Source: S015-6 sp964384945 (GTDB lineage: Bacteria > Desulfobacterota > DSWW01). Taken from it: a stretch of DNA of 51,295 nucleotides. A model generated the notes under the pieces. That model ran no database searches. It had not been told where the DNA came from and worked only from the letters and a program-made list of their open reading frames with translations. Shown here one piece after another: positions 31,740 through 38,978 of this stretch. The position numbers and the translations under genes are program-made. Positions within the stretch are counted from its first letter, which is position 1; each line of letters begins with the position of its first letter. The stretch lies in the NCBI GenBank assembly GCA_964384945.1, contig CAYLMK010000033.1, positions 1-51,295 of the forward strand, written 5' to 3'.

Positions 31740-33449
31740 ATGGTTGAAGAGCCCGGAACCACCGAAAGCCCGCTCATACCGCAGTTGATCGCAATCGGCC
31801 TGCGCAGGAAGTGGACGATCATCATCCCGTTCCTGCTCGCGGCCGTCGCGACCGTCTACGTATGCATTGCCCTGCCCCCGGTCTACCGCTCCGAGACCAC
31901 GATCCTGGTCGAGCCCCAGCAGGTCCCGCAGGACTACGTGCAGTCCACCGTGACCGGCTCGGTCACCGACCGCCTGAGCACCATCGGCCAGCAGATCTTG
32001 AGCCGCACGCGCCTCGAATCCGTGATCCGCGACCTCAACCTCTACCCCGACATGCGCAAGGCCTACCCCATGGAGGACGTGGTCAATAAGATGCGGGAGA
32101 ACGTCGAGATCGAGGTCGTGGAGGACAAGAACAGCCCCCGCAGGGGCGAGTCCTCGGCCGCGGCCTTCAAGCTCGCCTTCATGGGCAGGGAGCCCGAGGT
32201 CGTCCAAAGGGTGACCGGCACGCTCGCCAACCTCTACATCGAAGAGAACCTCAAGGTCCGCGAGGGCCTGGCCCGCGGGACCAAGGAGTTCCTGGACCGC
32301 GAGGTCCGCGACGTCGAGCAGGAACTCGCCCACCGCGAGGAGGCGATCCGCGAGTTCCGGCAGAACTACATGGGCGAGCTGCCCGAGCAGCTCGAGACCA
32401 ACCTGCGCACCCTGGATCAGCTCCAGCTCCAGAAGAACGCGGTCCTGGACTCGCTCCGCCAGGCCGATGACCGCCTCTTCCTGATCGAGCGCCAGATCGA
32501 ACAGACCCCCATGTCCCTGACCGAGATGGTCGCCGACCAGGACGACCTCTACACCGTGCTCGAGGCCAAGAAGCAGGCCCTCGCAGCCCTCACCTCCCGC
32601 TACACCGAGCTCTACCCGGACGTCGTAACGTTAAAGAAAGAGATCGCCGAGATCGAGGCGAGGATCGCCGGCAACCCGGACAACGGGGACAAACCGGCCC
32701 CGGAGGCCGCACCGGAGCCCGCCCAGGAGCCGGCCTCCGATTCTCCCGCAGCCGCAGCCGTCGAACAGCCTGCATCGGAGTCCGCCCCCGACTCCGCCCC
32801 AACCCCGGCCCCGGCCGCGTCCGTGAACCCGGCCTACGAGCGGCTGGCGAGCCAGCTCCAGTCCGACCGGCTAACGGCCAAGAGCCTGCGCGCCGAGCTC
32901 GCCGACGTCAACGCCAGGATGCAGGCCCTGCAGCGGCGCGTGGAGAACATCCCCAAGCGCGAGCAGGAACTCATGTCCCTCAAGCGGGACTACGAGACCA
33001 TCAAGCAGAGCTACGACTCGCTCATGGAGCGCAAGATCAACGCGGCCATCGCCGAGAACCTGGAGACCCGCCAGAAGAGCGAGCGGTTCCGCATCCTAGA
33101 CCCGGCGAACCTCCCCCAGCGGCCCGTCAAGCCCGACCGCCGCAAGATCCTGGCCATCGGCCTGCTGCTCGGCTTGGGCCTGGGCGGCGGCCTGGCCTAC
33201 ATCCGGGAACAGATGGACGACACCTTCCACACCCTGGACGAGATCAAGGCCTTTGTCGCGGGTGTCCCGATCCTGGGCGTCATCCCCCTGGTCGTGCCGC
33301 CCGAGGAGATCCGGCGCAAGAGGATCCTGGTCGCCGCCTCGGCCACGGCCGGCGCCGTCTGCCTGGCGGCCCTGATCGTAGGCGTGCACGTATACGTGAA
33401 GAGAATCGATGTGCTGGTTGTGGACTTCGTGAAGATGTTCCTCGTATGA
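31740..33449 (+). CDS. Polysaccharide chain-length determinant, Wzz/GNVR family
   Basis: A 569-residue inner-membrane co-polymerase. Wzz domain at about 10-110 with TM1 (WTIIIPFLLAAVATVYVCIAL); a long periplasmic coiled coil; an Ala/Pro/Glu-rich insert at about 319-360 (PAPEAAPEPAQEPASDSPAA); the GNVR part (RVENIPKREQELMSLKRDYETIKQSYDSLMERK); TM2 (ILAIGLLLGLGLGGGLAYI) after PQRPVKPDRRK; and a third hydrophobic helix near the end (AGAVCLAALIVGVHVYV). It sets polymer length with the CpsD-type kinase encoded at 41555, because no kinase domain is fused here. Confidence 0.92.
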   Translation: MVEEPGTTESPLIPQLIAIGLRRKWTIIIPFLLAAVATVYVCIALPPVYRSETTILVEPQQVPQDYVQSTVTGSVTDRLSTIGQQILSRTRLESVIRDLNLYPDMRKAYPMEDVVNKMRENVEIEVVEDKNSPRRGESSAAAFKLAFMGREPEVVQRVTGTLANLYIEENLKVREGLARGTKEFLDREVRDVEQELAHREEAIREFRQNYMGELPEQLETNLRTLDQLQLQKNAVLDSLRQADDRLFLIERQIEQTPMSLTEMVADQDDLYTVLEAKKQALAALTSRYTELYPDVVTLKKEIAEIEARIAGNPDNGDKPAPEAAPEPAQEPASDSPAAAAVEQPASESAPDSAPTPAPAASVNPAYERLASQLQSDRLTAKSLRAELADVNARMQALQRRVENIPKREQELMSLKRDYETIKQSYDSLMERKINAAIAENLETRQKSERFRILDPANLPQRPVKPDRRKILAIGLLLGLGLGGGLAYIREQMDDTFHTLDEIKAFVAGVPILGVIPLVVPPEEIRRKRILVAASATAGAVCLAALIVGVHVYVKRIDVLVVDFVKMFLV

Positions 33450-33465
33450 AAGGACGAAAGCGGCC

Positions 33466-33981
33466 TTGGAAACCGTGAGCGGTGACCACCGATCCTGGTT
33501 CGTCTGCCAGACCAACGTGCGCGAAGAAGAGCGGGCCAGGCACTACCTCGAGGAAAAGGGGTTCCCGGTCTACATCCCGATCATGGAGAAGGAGCGGTTT
33601 GTGGGCTTCCGGAACAACGTCCGGCGCGCGCCGCTCTTCCCCAACTACCTCTTCGTCCGGTTCAACGACCTCGAAGAGGCGCCTTACGTGTGCTGGACCC
33701 AGGGCGTCCGCAGGATCCTGCCCGAGAGCACGCGGCCCATCTCGCTCGCCGACGAGATCGTGGAGTCCATCCGGGCCCTGGCCCAGAAGGACGGGGTCAT
33801 CCGCAAGAAGCCCCTCAAGAAAAAGGACCGGGTCCGCATCCTGGCAGGCCCGTTCAAGGACGTGATGGGAATATTCGAAGAGTGGACCTCCGACGCAGGC
33901 CGCGTCAAGATCCTTCTTCGTTTCGTCAACTACCAGGCCCGGATCGAGCTTCACCACAGCCTGGTCGAAAAAGCAAGTTGA
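33466..33981 (+). CDS. NusG/RfaH-like transcription antiterminator
   Basis: A 171-residue NusG paralogue starting at TTG 33466. The NGN domain (WFVCQTNVREEERARHYLEEKGFPVYIPIMEKERF, PLFPNYLFVRF) is followed by a KOW domain (KKDRVRILAGPFKDVMGIFE). Specialised NusG proteins such as RfaH, LoaP and UpxY help polymerase through long polysaccharide operons. It follows the wzz-like gene by 16 bases and precedes a 480-base region where a recruiting element would be expected. No ops/JUMPStart match is visible. Confidence 0.9.
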   Translation: METVSGDHRSWFVCQTNVREEERARHYLEEKGFPVYIPIMEKERFVGFRNNVRRAPLFPNYLFVRFNDLEEAPYVCWTQGVRRILPESTRPISLADEIVESIRALAQKDGVIRKKPLKKKDRVRILAGPFKDVMGIFEEWTSDAGRVKILLRFVNYQARIELHHSLVEKAS

Positions 33982-34037
33982 AAGAGAAGGTACGGGGCGC
34001 ACAACGGCCCCAGGTTTACAGGAGAGAAGGCAAGGTA

Positions 34038-34151
34038 ATGGCGAAGGCCCTGGATTTCAGACCCACCTCTGGCAAGAAAGGCAACTTAGAGACGACGACA
34101 ACGGCCACTGCTTTCACTGGGAACGCTGGCAGGAAAGAAGAGACAACCTAG
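34038..34151 (+). CDS. Possible small protein, 37 residues
   Basis: ATG 34038 follows AGGAGAGAAGGCAAGG (34019-34034) and opens a frame for a basic, Thr-rich 37-residue peptide (MAKALDFRPTSGKKGNLETT... ending RKEETT). It starts 56 bases after the NusG-like gene. No family is recognised. It could be a leader peptide or a small secreted-independent protein; the ribosome-binding site is its main support. Confidence 0.35.
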   Translation: MAKALDFRPTSGKKGNLETTTTATAFTGNAGRKEETT

Positions 34152-34357
34152 ACACGGCCCCATCGGCCACGGATCCTGCTGAAGGAGAGGAAAAGCATCT
34201 AGAGACGACGACAACGGCAGGGCAATTCCCTTAAAACGGGAAAAGAGACAATTTCAACTTTCTCAACAATCAGGCAGAGTTACCGCGGATACTTAAAGTG
34301 CCGAACGGGCGGAGCCCACCCTAAATTCAATGATGGACATCGCGACTCCCAATCGGC

Positions 34358-34393
34358 GGAGATTGCGAGTCACGAAGTGACGAAGCAACCCCC
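34358..34393 (+). repeat. GGAG hairpin element, copy 5 (divergent stem)
   Basis: Outer arms TTGC/GCAA as in copy 1, but inner arms are GTCAC (34369-34373) and GTGAC (34377-34381) with loop GAA. Both arms differ from copy 1 yet pair perfectly. Confidence 0.85.
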
Positions 34394-34420
34394 TAGCCTC
34401 TTCATCTACCCTCAACCGGC

Positions 34421-34458
34421 GGAGATTGCGAGGCGCCGCAGGCGCCGAAGCAACCCCC
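34421..34458 (+). repeat. GGAG hairpin element, copy 6 (divergent stem)
   Basis: Outer arms TTGC/GCAA; inner arms GGCGCC (34432-34437) and GGCGCC (34441-34446), loop GCA. The mismatched G.A/A.G pairs of copy 1 are replaced by Watson-Crick pairs. It ends eight bases before the sugar transferase start. Confidence 0.85.
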
Positions 34459-34465
34459 TAACCCA

Positions 34466-35635
34466 ATGATCTACCCCCAACACCACTTTCTCGACCGCCT
34501 TCGCGAAGAGCGCAGCCGCTCCGACCGGACCCGGAGGCCCTTCACCCTGGTCCTCTTCCCCCTGGACGGAGCCGCCGCCACCCAAGCAAAGGGCGCGAAC
34601 GGCGGCCTCGAGCGCACCCTGAAGGCCCTGGCCCGCACCACGCGCCGCTCCGACCTCTGGGGCCTCTACGGCCGCGACAGGCTCGGCCTCCTCCTTCCGG
34701 ACACGGCCGAGCCCGCCGCGAGATACGTCGTCTCCCGGCTCACAGCACTCCTCTCGGCCGCCCCGAAACCGAGGGCCCCTGCCCTTGCGCTCTCTCCGGC
34801 CGCCTGCTCCATCGTCGAATACCCCAGGGCCCTGGAGCGCACCCTGGGCGGGCAGGCCGCGGACCGCCCAGGCCAGACGGCCACCGACTCGCCCCGCCGC
34901 GTCCGCAGGCCGGAACCTCCGGCAAAGGGGCGGGCCGAGTTCGATCTCCTCGAGAAGACCGGCCTCTCGCCCCTGCAGCGCGCAAACGGCCTCACCGCCA
35001 GGCTCTACCGCCTCGAAAAGAGGTGCCTCGACGTGGCCGGCGCCCTCGTGGGCCTCCTCCTCACCGCCGTCGTGGCCTTGCCCATTGCCCTCGCCATCAA
35101 GGCCACGACCCAAGGCCCCGTGCTCTTCAAGCAGACCCGGCTCGGCCGGAACGGCCGCCACTTCACCTTCCTCAAGTTCCGCACCATGTACCACAACTGC
35201 GACCAGACCGTGCACAAGGAATACGTCACGCGCCTCATCCAGGAAAGCGCCGAGAAGCACGAAAAGAACGGCGCCGCCTTCTACAAGCTCGCCGACGACC
35301 CCCGGATCACCCCGGTAGGCAACTTCCTGAGAAAGACGAGCCTGGACGAGCTGCCCCAGTTCCTGAACGTCCTTCGGGGCGAGATGAGCCTGGTCGGCCC
35401 CAGGCCGCCCATCCCCTACGAGGTAGAGAGGTACGAGCCCTGGGAGATCCGGCGCATCCTCGAGGCCAAGCCCGGCATCACCGGGCTCTGGCAGGTCTCC
35501 GGCCGCTCCACCCTGACCTTTGCCGAAAACGTGCGCCTCGACCTGCGCTACATCGAGAACCAGTCCCTCTGGCAGGACGTGAAGATCCTGCTCAAAACCA
35601 TCAAAGTGATCTTCATCTCCGAAGGCGCCTGTTAA
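34466..35635 (+). CDS. Sugar-phosphate transferase with N-terminal GGDEF-like domain
   Basis: A 389-residue protein. Residues 180-389 are a bacterial sugar transferase that loads the first sugar-1-phosphate on undecaprenyl phosphate: membrane helix at about 191-212, KFRTM (238-241), the catalytic Asp294-Glu295 in TSLDELPQ, SLVGPRP and KPGITGLWQVSGRS. Instead of the usual multi-TM N-terminus, residues 1-130 resemble a degenerate GGDEF domain: RRSDLWGLYGRDRLGLLLPDTAEPAARYVVSRL, with GRDRL in place of GGDEF. This may sense a nucleotide but cannot be a normal diguanylate cyclase. It is flanked by repeats on both sides. Confidence 0.85.
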   Translation: MIYPQHHFLDRLREERSRSDRTRRPFTLVLFPLDGAAATQAKGANGGLERTLKALARTTRRSDLWGLYGRDRLGLLLPDTAEPAARYVVSRLTALLSAAPKPRAPALALSPAACSIVEYPRALERTLGGQAADRPGQTATDSPRRVRRPEPPAKGRAEFDLLEKTGLSPLQRANGLTARLYRLEKRCLDVAGALVGLLLTAVVALPIALAIKATTQGPVLFKQTRLGRNGRHFTFLKFRTMYHNCDQTVHKEYVTRLIQESAEKHEKNGAAFYKLADDPRITPVGNFLRKTSLDELPQFLNVLRGEMSLVGPRPPIPYEVERYEPWEIRRILEAKPGITGLWQVSGRSTLTFAENVRLDLRYIENQSLWQDVKILLKTIKVIFISEGAC

Positions 35636-35645
35636 CCCCAATGGC

Positions 35646-35684
35646 GGAGATTGCGAGCCGCCAAAGGCGGCGAAGCAACCCCCC
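35646..35684 (+). repeat. GGAG hairpin element, copy 7 (divergent stem)
   Basis: Inner arms GCCGCC (35657-35662) and GGCGGC (35666-35671), loop AAA, outer arms TTGC/GCAA. A perfect six-pair stem with a sequence unlike the other copies. It starts ten bases after the transferase stop. Confidence 0.85.
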
Positions 35685-35695
35685 AGCTCCATTCA

Positions 35696-35735
35696 GGGAA
35701 ATTGCGAGGAGCCAAAGGCGACGTGGCAACCCCCC
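35696..35735 (+). repeat. GGAG hairpin element, copy 8
   Basis: Inner arms GGAGCC and GGCGAC as in copy 1 but loop AAA; the right-hand spacer reads GTG instead of GAA, and the head reads GGGAA instead of GGAGA. Confidence 0.8.
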
Positions 35736-35833
35736 AGCACAGCGGCTCTTCAACCGCAGCGCACCATGACCAAACCTCCTAGCCAGCCCACTCAAACACA
35801 CTCCCTTCGCGCGTCCCACGGAGGACCGAACCC

Positions 35834-36934
35834 ATGAAACTCGCCGTCATCGGCTGCGGCTACTGGGGACCGAACCTCATCCGGAACCTCTATCAACTCC
35901 CCGAAGAGCACCAGGTCATGTGCTGCGACCAGGACAAGGCCAAGCTCGCCCGGATGCGAAGGCTCTTCCCTGCCATCGAGGCCACAACCCAGTTCAACGA
36001 CATCATCACCGATCCCGAAGTCAAGGCCGTCCTCGTGGCCACGCCGGTCCACACGCACCACAAGCTGGGCGAGGCGGCCTTGAAGCACGGCAAGCACCTC
36101 TTCGTCGAGAAGCCGCTCGCCAACTCCGTGGAAAACGCCCTCAGGCTCGTCGATCTCGCCCACGCAAACAGCCGGGTCCTCATGGTAGGGCACACCTTCG
36201 AGTACACCGCAGCCGTCAACAAGATCAAGGAGATCATCGAGTCCGGCCTCCTGGGCGAGGTCCTCTACGTGAGCAGCACCCGGGTCAACCTGGGCCTTTT
36301 CCAGCCCGACATCAACGTGGTCTGGGACCTGGCGCCCCACGACATCTCCATCATGAACTACGTGCTCGGCATGGCCCCGGTCGCGGTCAACGCCCAGGGC
36401 AAGGCCCACTACAAGAAAGGCATCGAAGACGTAGCCACCGTGAGCCTGAACTACGACAACGGCGTCATCGCCTTCATCCACGTGAGCTGGCTCGACCCGA
36501 ACAAGATCCGCAGGACCACCTTCGTGGGCAGCAAGAAGATGCTCGTCTACAACGACGTCGAGGTCCAGGAGAAGATCAAGATCTACGACAAAGGAGTCGA
36601 CGCCCCGCCCTACTACGACACCTACGCCGAGTTCCAGTTCTCCTACCGATACGGCGACATCCACATCCCCCGGGTCGAGGAATACGAGCCCCTGCGCCAC
36701 GAACTCGCCCACTTCATCGAGTGCATCAAGGAGCGCAAAACGCCCCGCAGCGACGGCTACAGCGGCCTGCGGGTCGTCTCGGTCCTCGAGGCCGCCGAGC
36801 ACTCCATCAAGAACAGCGGCAAGTTCGTGCCCATAAATCACAGAGACCCCCTGCTCCAGTACCAGGCACCAGGGGAGGCCCCTGACAAGGGCGCCGTCGC
36901 CATGCAATCCGGAAGCCTCTGGCCCCGCACCTGA
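35834..36934 (+). CDS. Gfo/Idh/MocA-family sugar dehydrogenase, triad 1
   Basis: A 366-residue NAD(P)-dependent oxidoreductase. Rossmann motif AVIGCGYWGPNLIRNL at the N-terminus, EKP motif in HLFVEKPLANSVENA, and the C-terminal alpha/beta domain (HDISIMNYVLGMAPVAVNAQG). With the acyltransferase and DegT aminotransferase that follow it resembles WbpB/WlbA, which oxidises the C3 position of a UDP-sugar uronate. A tail of about 25 residues after NHRDPLLQY is unusual. GGAGGA at 35819-35824 precedes the ATG. Confidence 0.9.
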   Translation: MKLAVIGCGYWGPNLIRNLYQLPEEHQVMCCDQDKAKLARMRRLFPAIEATTQFNDIITDPEVKAVLVATPVHTHHKLGEAALKHGKHLFVEKPLANSVENALRLVDLAHANSRVLMVGHTFEYTAAVNKIKEIIESGLLGEVLYVSSTRVNLGLFQPDINVVWDLAPHDISIMNYVLGMAPVAVNAQGKAHYKKGIEDVATVSLNYDNGVIAFIHVSWLDPNKIRRTTFVGSKKMLVYNDVEVQEKIKIYDKGVDAPPYYDTYAEFQFSYRYGDIHIPRVEEYEPLRHELAHFIECIKERKTPRSDGYSGLRVVSVLEAAEHSIKNSGKFVPINHRDPLLQYQAPGEAPDKGAVAMQSGSLWPRT

Positions 36935-36942
36935 ACACAACG

Positions 36943-37695
36943 ATGGAGATTGCGAGGAACAAAGTGACGAAGTCGGAGACTGCGAGCGAAGCGCGGCAGC
37001 CCCCTACCATAAACTGTGTAATTTGCGAGGAGCCGCTGGCGACGAAGCAACCCCCCAGCACAGAGACCCCAACACCCCCCGTCCACCTCGGCCCCAACCC
37101 CCGCATCGACCCGGGCGTCCTCCTGGGCTACCTCTCCCCGCGCAAGCTCGACGACCCCACCCTCACCATCGGCGCCAACCCCCTCATCCGCAGCGGCTCC
37201 GTCATCTACGCAGGCAGCCGCATCGGCGCCAACCTGCAGACCGGCCACAACGTCATCATCCGCGAGCAGAACTCGATCGGCGACGACCTCTGCATCTGGT
37301 CCAACTCCATCATCGATTACGGCTGCACCATCGGCAGCCGCGTCCGGATACACTCCAACGTCTACATCCCCCAGTACACCGAGATCGAGGACGAAGTCTT
37401 CATCGCGCCCGGCGCCACCTTTGCGAACGACCCGCACCCCGGCTGCACCCACTCCGCCGAGTGCATGCGCGGCCCCCTCCTCAAGAAGGGCTGTCAGATC
37501 GGCGTCAACGTCACCGTCCTCCCCTTCGTCACCATCGGCGAAGAGGCCGTGATCGGCTCCGGCGCCGTCATCGTCAAAGACGTCCCTCCCCGGTCCGTCG
37601 TAGTCGGCAACCCCGGCCGGGTCATCTGCACCACCGACGACCTCCGCTGCACCCACGGCCTCACCGACTACCCTTATCGTCAGGACGGAAGATGA
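36943..37695 (+). CDS. Hexapeptide-repeat N-acyltransferase, triad 1
   Basis: A left-handed beta-helix acyltransferase of the WbpD/WlbB type, expected to acetylate the 3-amino group of a UDP-sugar. The family part starts near residue 47 (VHLGPNPRIDPGVLLGYLSPRK) and has hexapeptide repeats (GSRIGANLQTGHNVIIREQNSIGDD...) to GSGAVIVKDVPPRSVVVGNPGRV. The first 45 residues from ATG 36943 are translated repeat DNA (copies 9 and 10; ICEEPLATKQPPST). GTG 36964 is another start. No start codon of the ATG/GTG/TTG type lies nearer to the family domain, so the repeats seem to have replaced the original 5' end. Confidence 0.82.
   Translation: MEIARNKVTKSETASEARQPPTINCVICEEPLATKQPPSTETPTPPVHLGPNPRIDPGVLLGYLSPRKLDDPTLTIGANPLIRSGSVIYAGSRIGANLQTGHNVIIREQNSIGDDLCIWSNSIIDYGCTIGSRVRIHSNVYIPQYTEIEDEVFIAPGATFANDPHPGCTHSAECMRGPLLKKGCQIGVNVTVLPFVTIGEEAVIGSGAVIVKDVPPRSVVVGNPGRVICTTDDLRCTHGLTDYPYRQDGR
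36945..37004 (+). repeat. GGAG hairpin elements, copies 9a and 9b, degenerate tandem
   Basis: Two shortened copies in tandem. 9a (36945-36972) has inner arms GGAAC and GTGAC with loop AAA, keeping the G.A/A.G mismatch. 9b (36975-37004) has outer arms CTGC (36980-36983) and GCAG (36996-36999) where other copies have TTGC/GCAA, a compensated change. They lie where the acyltransferase frame begins. Confidence 0.7.
37021..37056 (+). repeat. GGAG hairpin element, copy 10 (inside a gene)
   Basis: Inner arms GGAGCC and GGCGAC with loop GCT; the GGAG head is lost. It is read in frame as part of the acyltransferase N-terminus. Confidence 0.8.
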
Positions 37696-37705
37696 CCACC
37701 TCTTG

Positions 37706-37744
37706 GGAGATTGCGAGGAGCCGCAGGCGACGTGGCACCCCCCC
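37706..37744 (+). repeat. GGAG hairpin element, copy 11
   Basis: As copy 1 with GTG in place of GAA in the right spacer and one A lost from the right outer arm. Followed by CCCTCTCCC/GGGAGAGGG arms (37759-37778). It separates the acyltransferase from the aminotransferase. It is the last copy in the window. Confidence 0.8.
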
Positions 37745-37804
37745 AGCACAGCATTGTCCCCTCTCCCTCAGGGAGAGGGTTAGGGTGAGGGTGTAACACA
37801 GCAC

Positions 37805-38971
37805 ATGCCCGTCCCCTTCATCGACCTCCCGGCCCAGCACCGCCCCCTCGAGGACGAAATCCTCGCCGCCGTCCGGTCCGCCCTCCGCACCGGCGCCTTC
37901 ATCGGCGGCCCGGAACTGGAGGCCTTCGAGGCTGAATTCGCCGCCTTCTGCGGCACCGCCCACTGCGTGGGCGTGAACAGCGGCACCGACGCCCTGCGCT
38001 TCGCCCTCATCGCCGCTGGCATCGGCCCCGGCGACGCCGTAATCACCGTGCCCAACACCTTCATCGCCACGGCCGAGGCCATCTCCCAGGCCGGCGCCAC
38101 CCCGGCCTTCGTGGACGTAGACGAGCGAACCTACAACATGGACCCCCAGCGGCTCGAGGACTACCTGCAGGATCCGCCGACCCACGGCAGCCGCGCCCTT
38201 ACCCCGAAGGCCGTCGTCCCGGTCCACCTCTACGGTCAGCCCGCCGACATGGACGCCATCACGGCCATCGCCTCGCGCCACGGCCTCCTCGTCATCGAGG
38301 ACGCCTGTCAGGCCCACGGCGCCCAGTACTTCTCCAGCCGCGAAAACCGCCGGAAACCCGCGGGCTCCCTCGGCCTCGCCGCCGCCTTCAGCTTCTACCC
38401 GGCCAAAAACCTGGGAGCCTGTGGCGAAGCCGGCGCGGTCACCACCAATGACCCCGCCCTCGCCGCGCAAATCCGCATGCTCCGCGACCACGGCCAGGCC
38501 CTGAAGCACGACCACTGCCGCCTCGAGGGCTACAACGGCCGCCTGGACGCCATCCAGGCCGCCATCCTGCGCATCAAGCTCAAGCGCCTCCCCGAGTGGA
38601 ATGAGAAACGCCGCCAAATAAGCCGCCGCTACGACGATCTCCTCGCCGCGCTCGACGGCCTGGTGACGCCCTACGTGCCCCCCTGGGCAAGGCCCTCACA
38701 CCACCTCTACGTGGTCCGGGCCCCCAACCGCCCGGCCCTCCAGGCGCATCTTTCGCAGAGGGGCATCTCCACGGCCCTGCACTATCCCTTACCCCTCCAC
38801 CTGCAGGGCCCTTACGCAGGCCTCAGCTACGCCAACGGCGCGCTCCCGGTCGCAGAGAGGCTCGCTTCCGAGATCCTCTCGCTCCCCCTGTACCCTGAAC
38901 TCACTGCCGCGAGCCAGGAGACACTCGCCCGGACCATAGAAGAGTTCATTTCGAGTCGCTCACATCATTGA
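37805..38971 (+). CDS. DegT/DnrJ/EryC1 aminotransferase, triad 1
   Basis: A 388-residue PLP enzyme. The internal aldimine Lys201 lies in SFYPAKNLGACGEAGA; GTDALRFAL (60-68) and EDACQAHGAQ (165-174) contact the cofactor. The family works on keto-sugar nucleotides; with the preceding dehydrogenase and acyltransferase it fits WbpE/WlbC, transferring an amino group to C3. The insert SSRENRRKP near 177-185 is slightly longer than in triad 2. C-rich codon use matches the genes to the left but not those to the right. Confidence 0.92.
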   Translation: MPVPFIDLPAQHRPLEDEILAAVRSALRTGAFIGGPELEAFEAEFAAFCGTAHCVGVNSGTDALRFALIAAGIGPGDAVITVPNTFIATAEAISQAGATPAFVDVDERTYNMDPQRLEDYLQDPPTHGSRALTPKAVVPVHLYGQPADMDAITAIASRHGLLVIEDACQAHGAQYFSSRENRRKPAGSLGLAAAFSFYPAKNLGACGEAGAVTTNDPALAAQIRMLRDHGQALKHDHCRLEGYNGRLDAIQAAILRIKLKRLPEWNEKRRQISRRYDDLLAALDGLVTPYVPPWARPSHHLYVVRAPNRPALQAHLSQRGISTALHYPLPLHLQGPYAGLSYANGALPVAERLASEILSLPLYPELTAASQETLARTIEEFISSRSHH

Positions 38972-38978
38972 AAACATC

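Larger units (their letters stand above)
33982..34465. other. Intergenic region with a direct repeat and two hairpin elements
   Basis: Contains a possible 37-codon gene (34038-34151), an exact 19-bp direct repeat TAGAGACGACGACAACGGC at 34087-34105 and 34200-34218, a TTCCC/GGGAA hairpin near 34226-34243, and two GGAG hairpin elements. No larger gene is visible. Confidence 0.6.
35636..35833. other. Intergenic region with two GGAG hairpin elements
   Basis: About 200 bases between the sugar transferase and the first dehydrogenase, filled largely by hairpin copies 7 and 8; the last 60 bases are unique. No ribosome-binding site stronger than GGAGGA (35819-35824) is visible; that one serves ATG 35834. 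Confidence 0.7.

Noticed and set aside
33982..34465. An ops/JUMPStart element for the NusG-like antiterminator.
   Set aside because: No GGCGGTAGC-like core was found; other repeats are present but are not this element.
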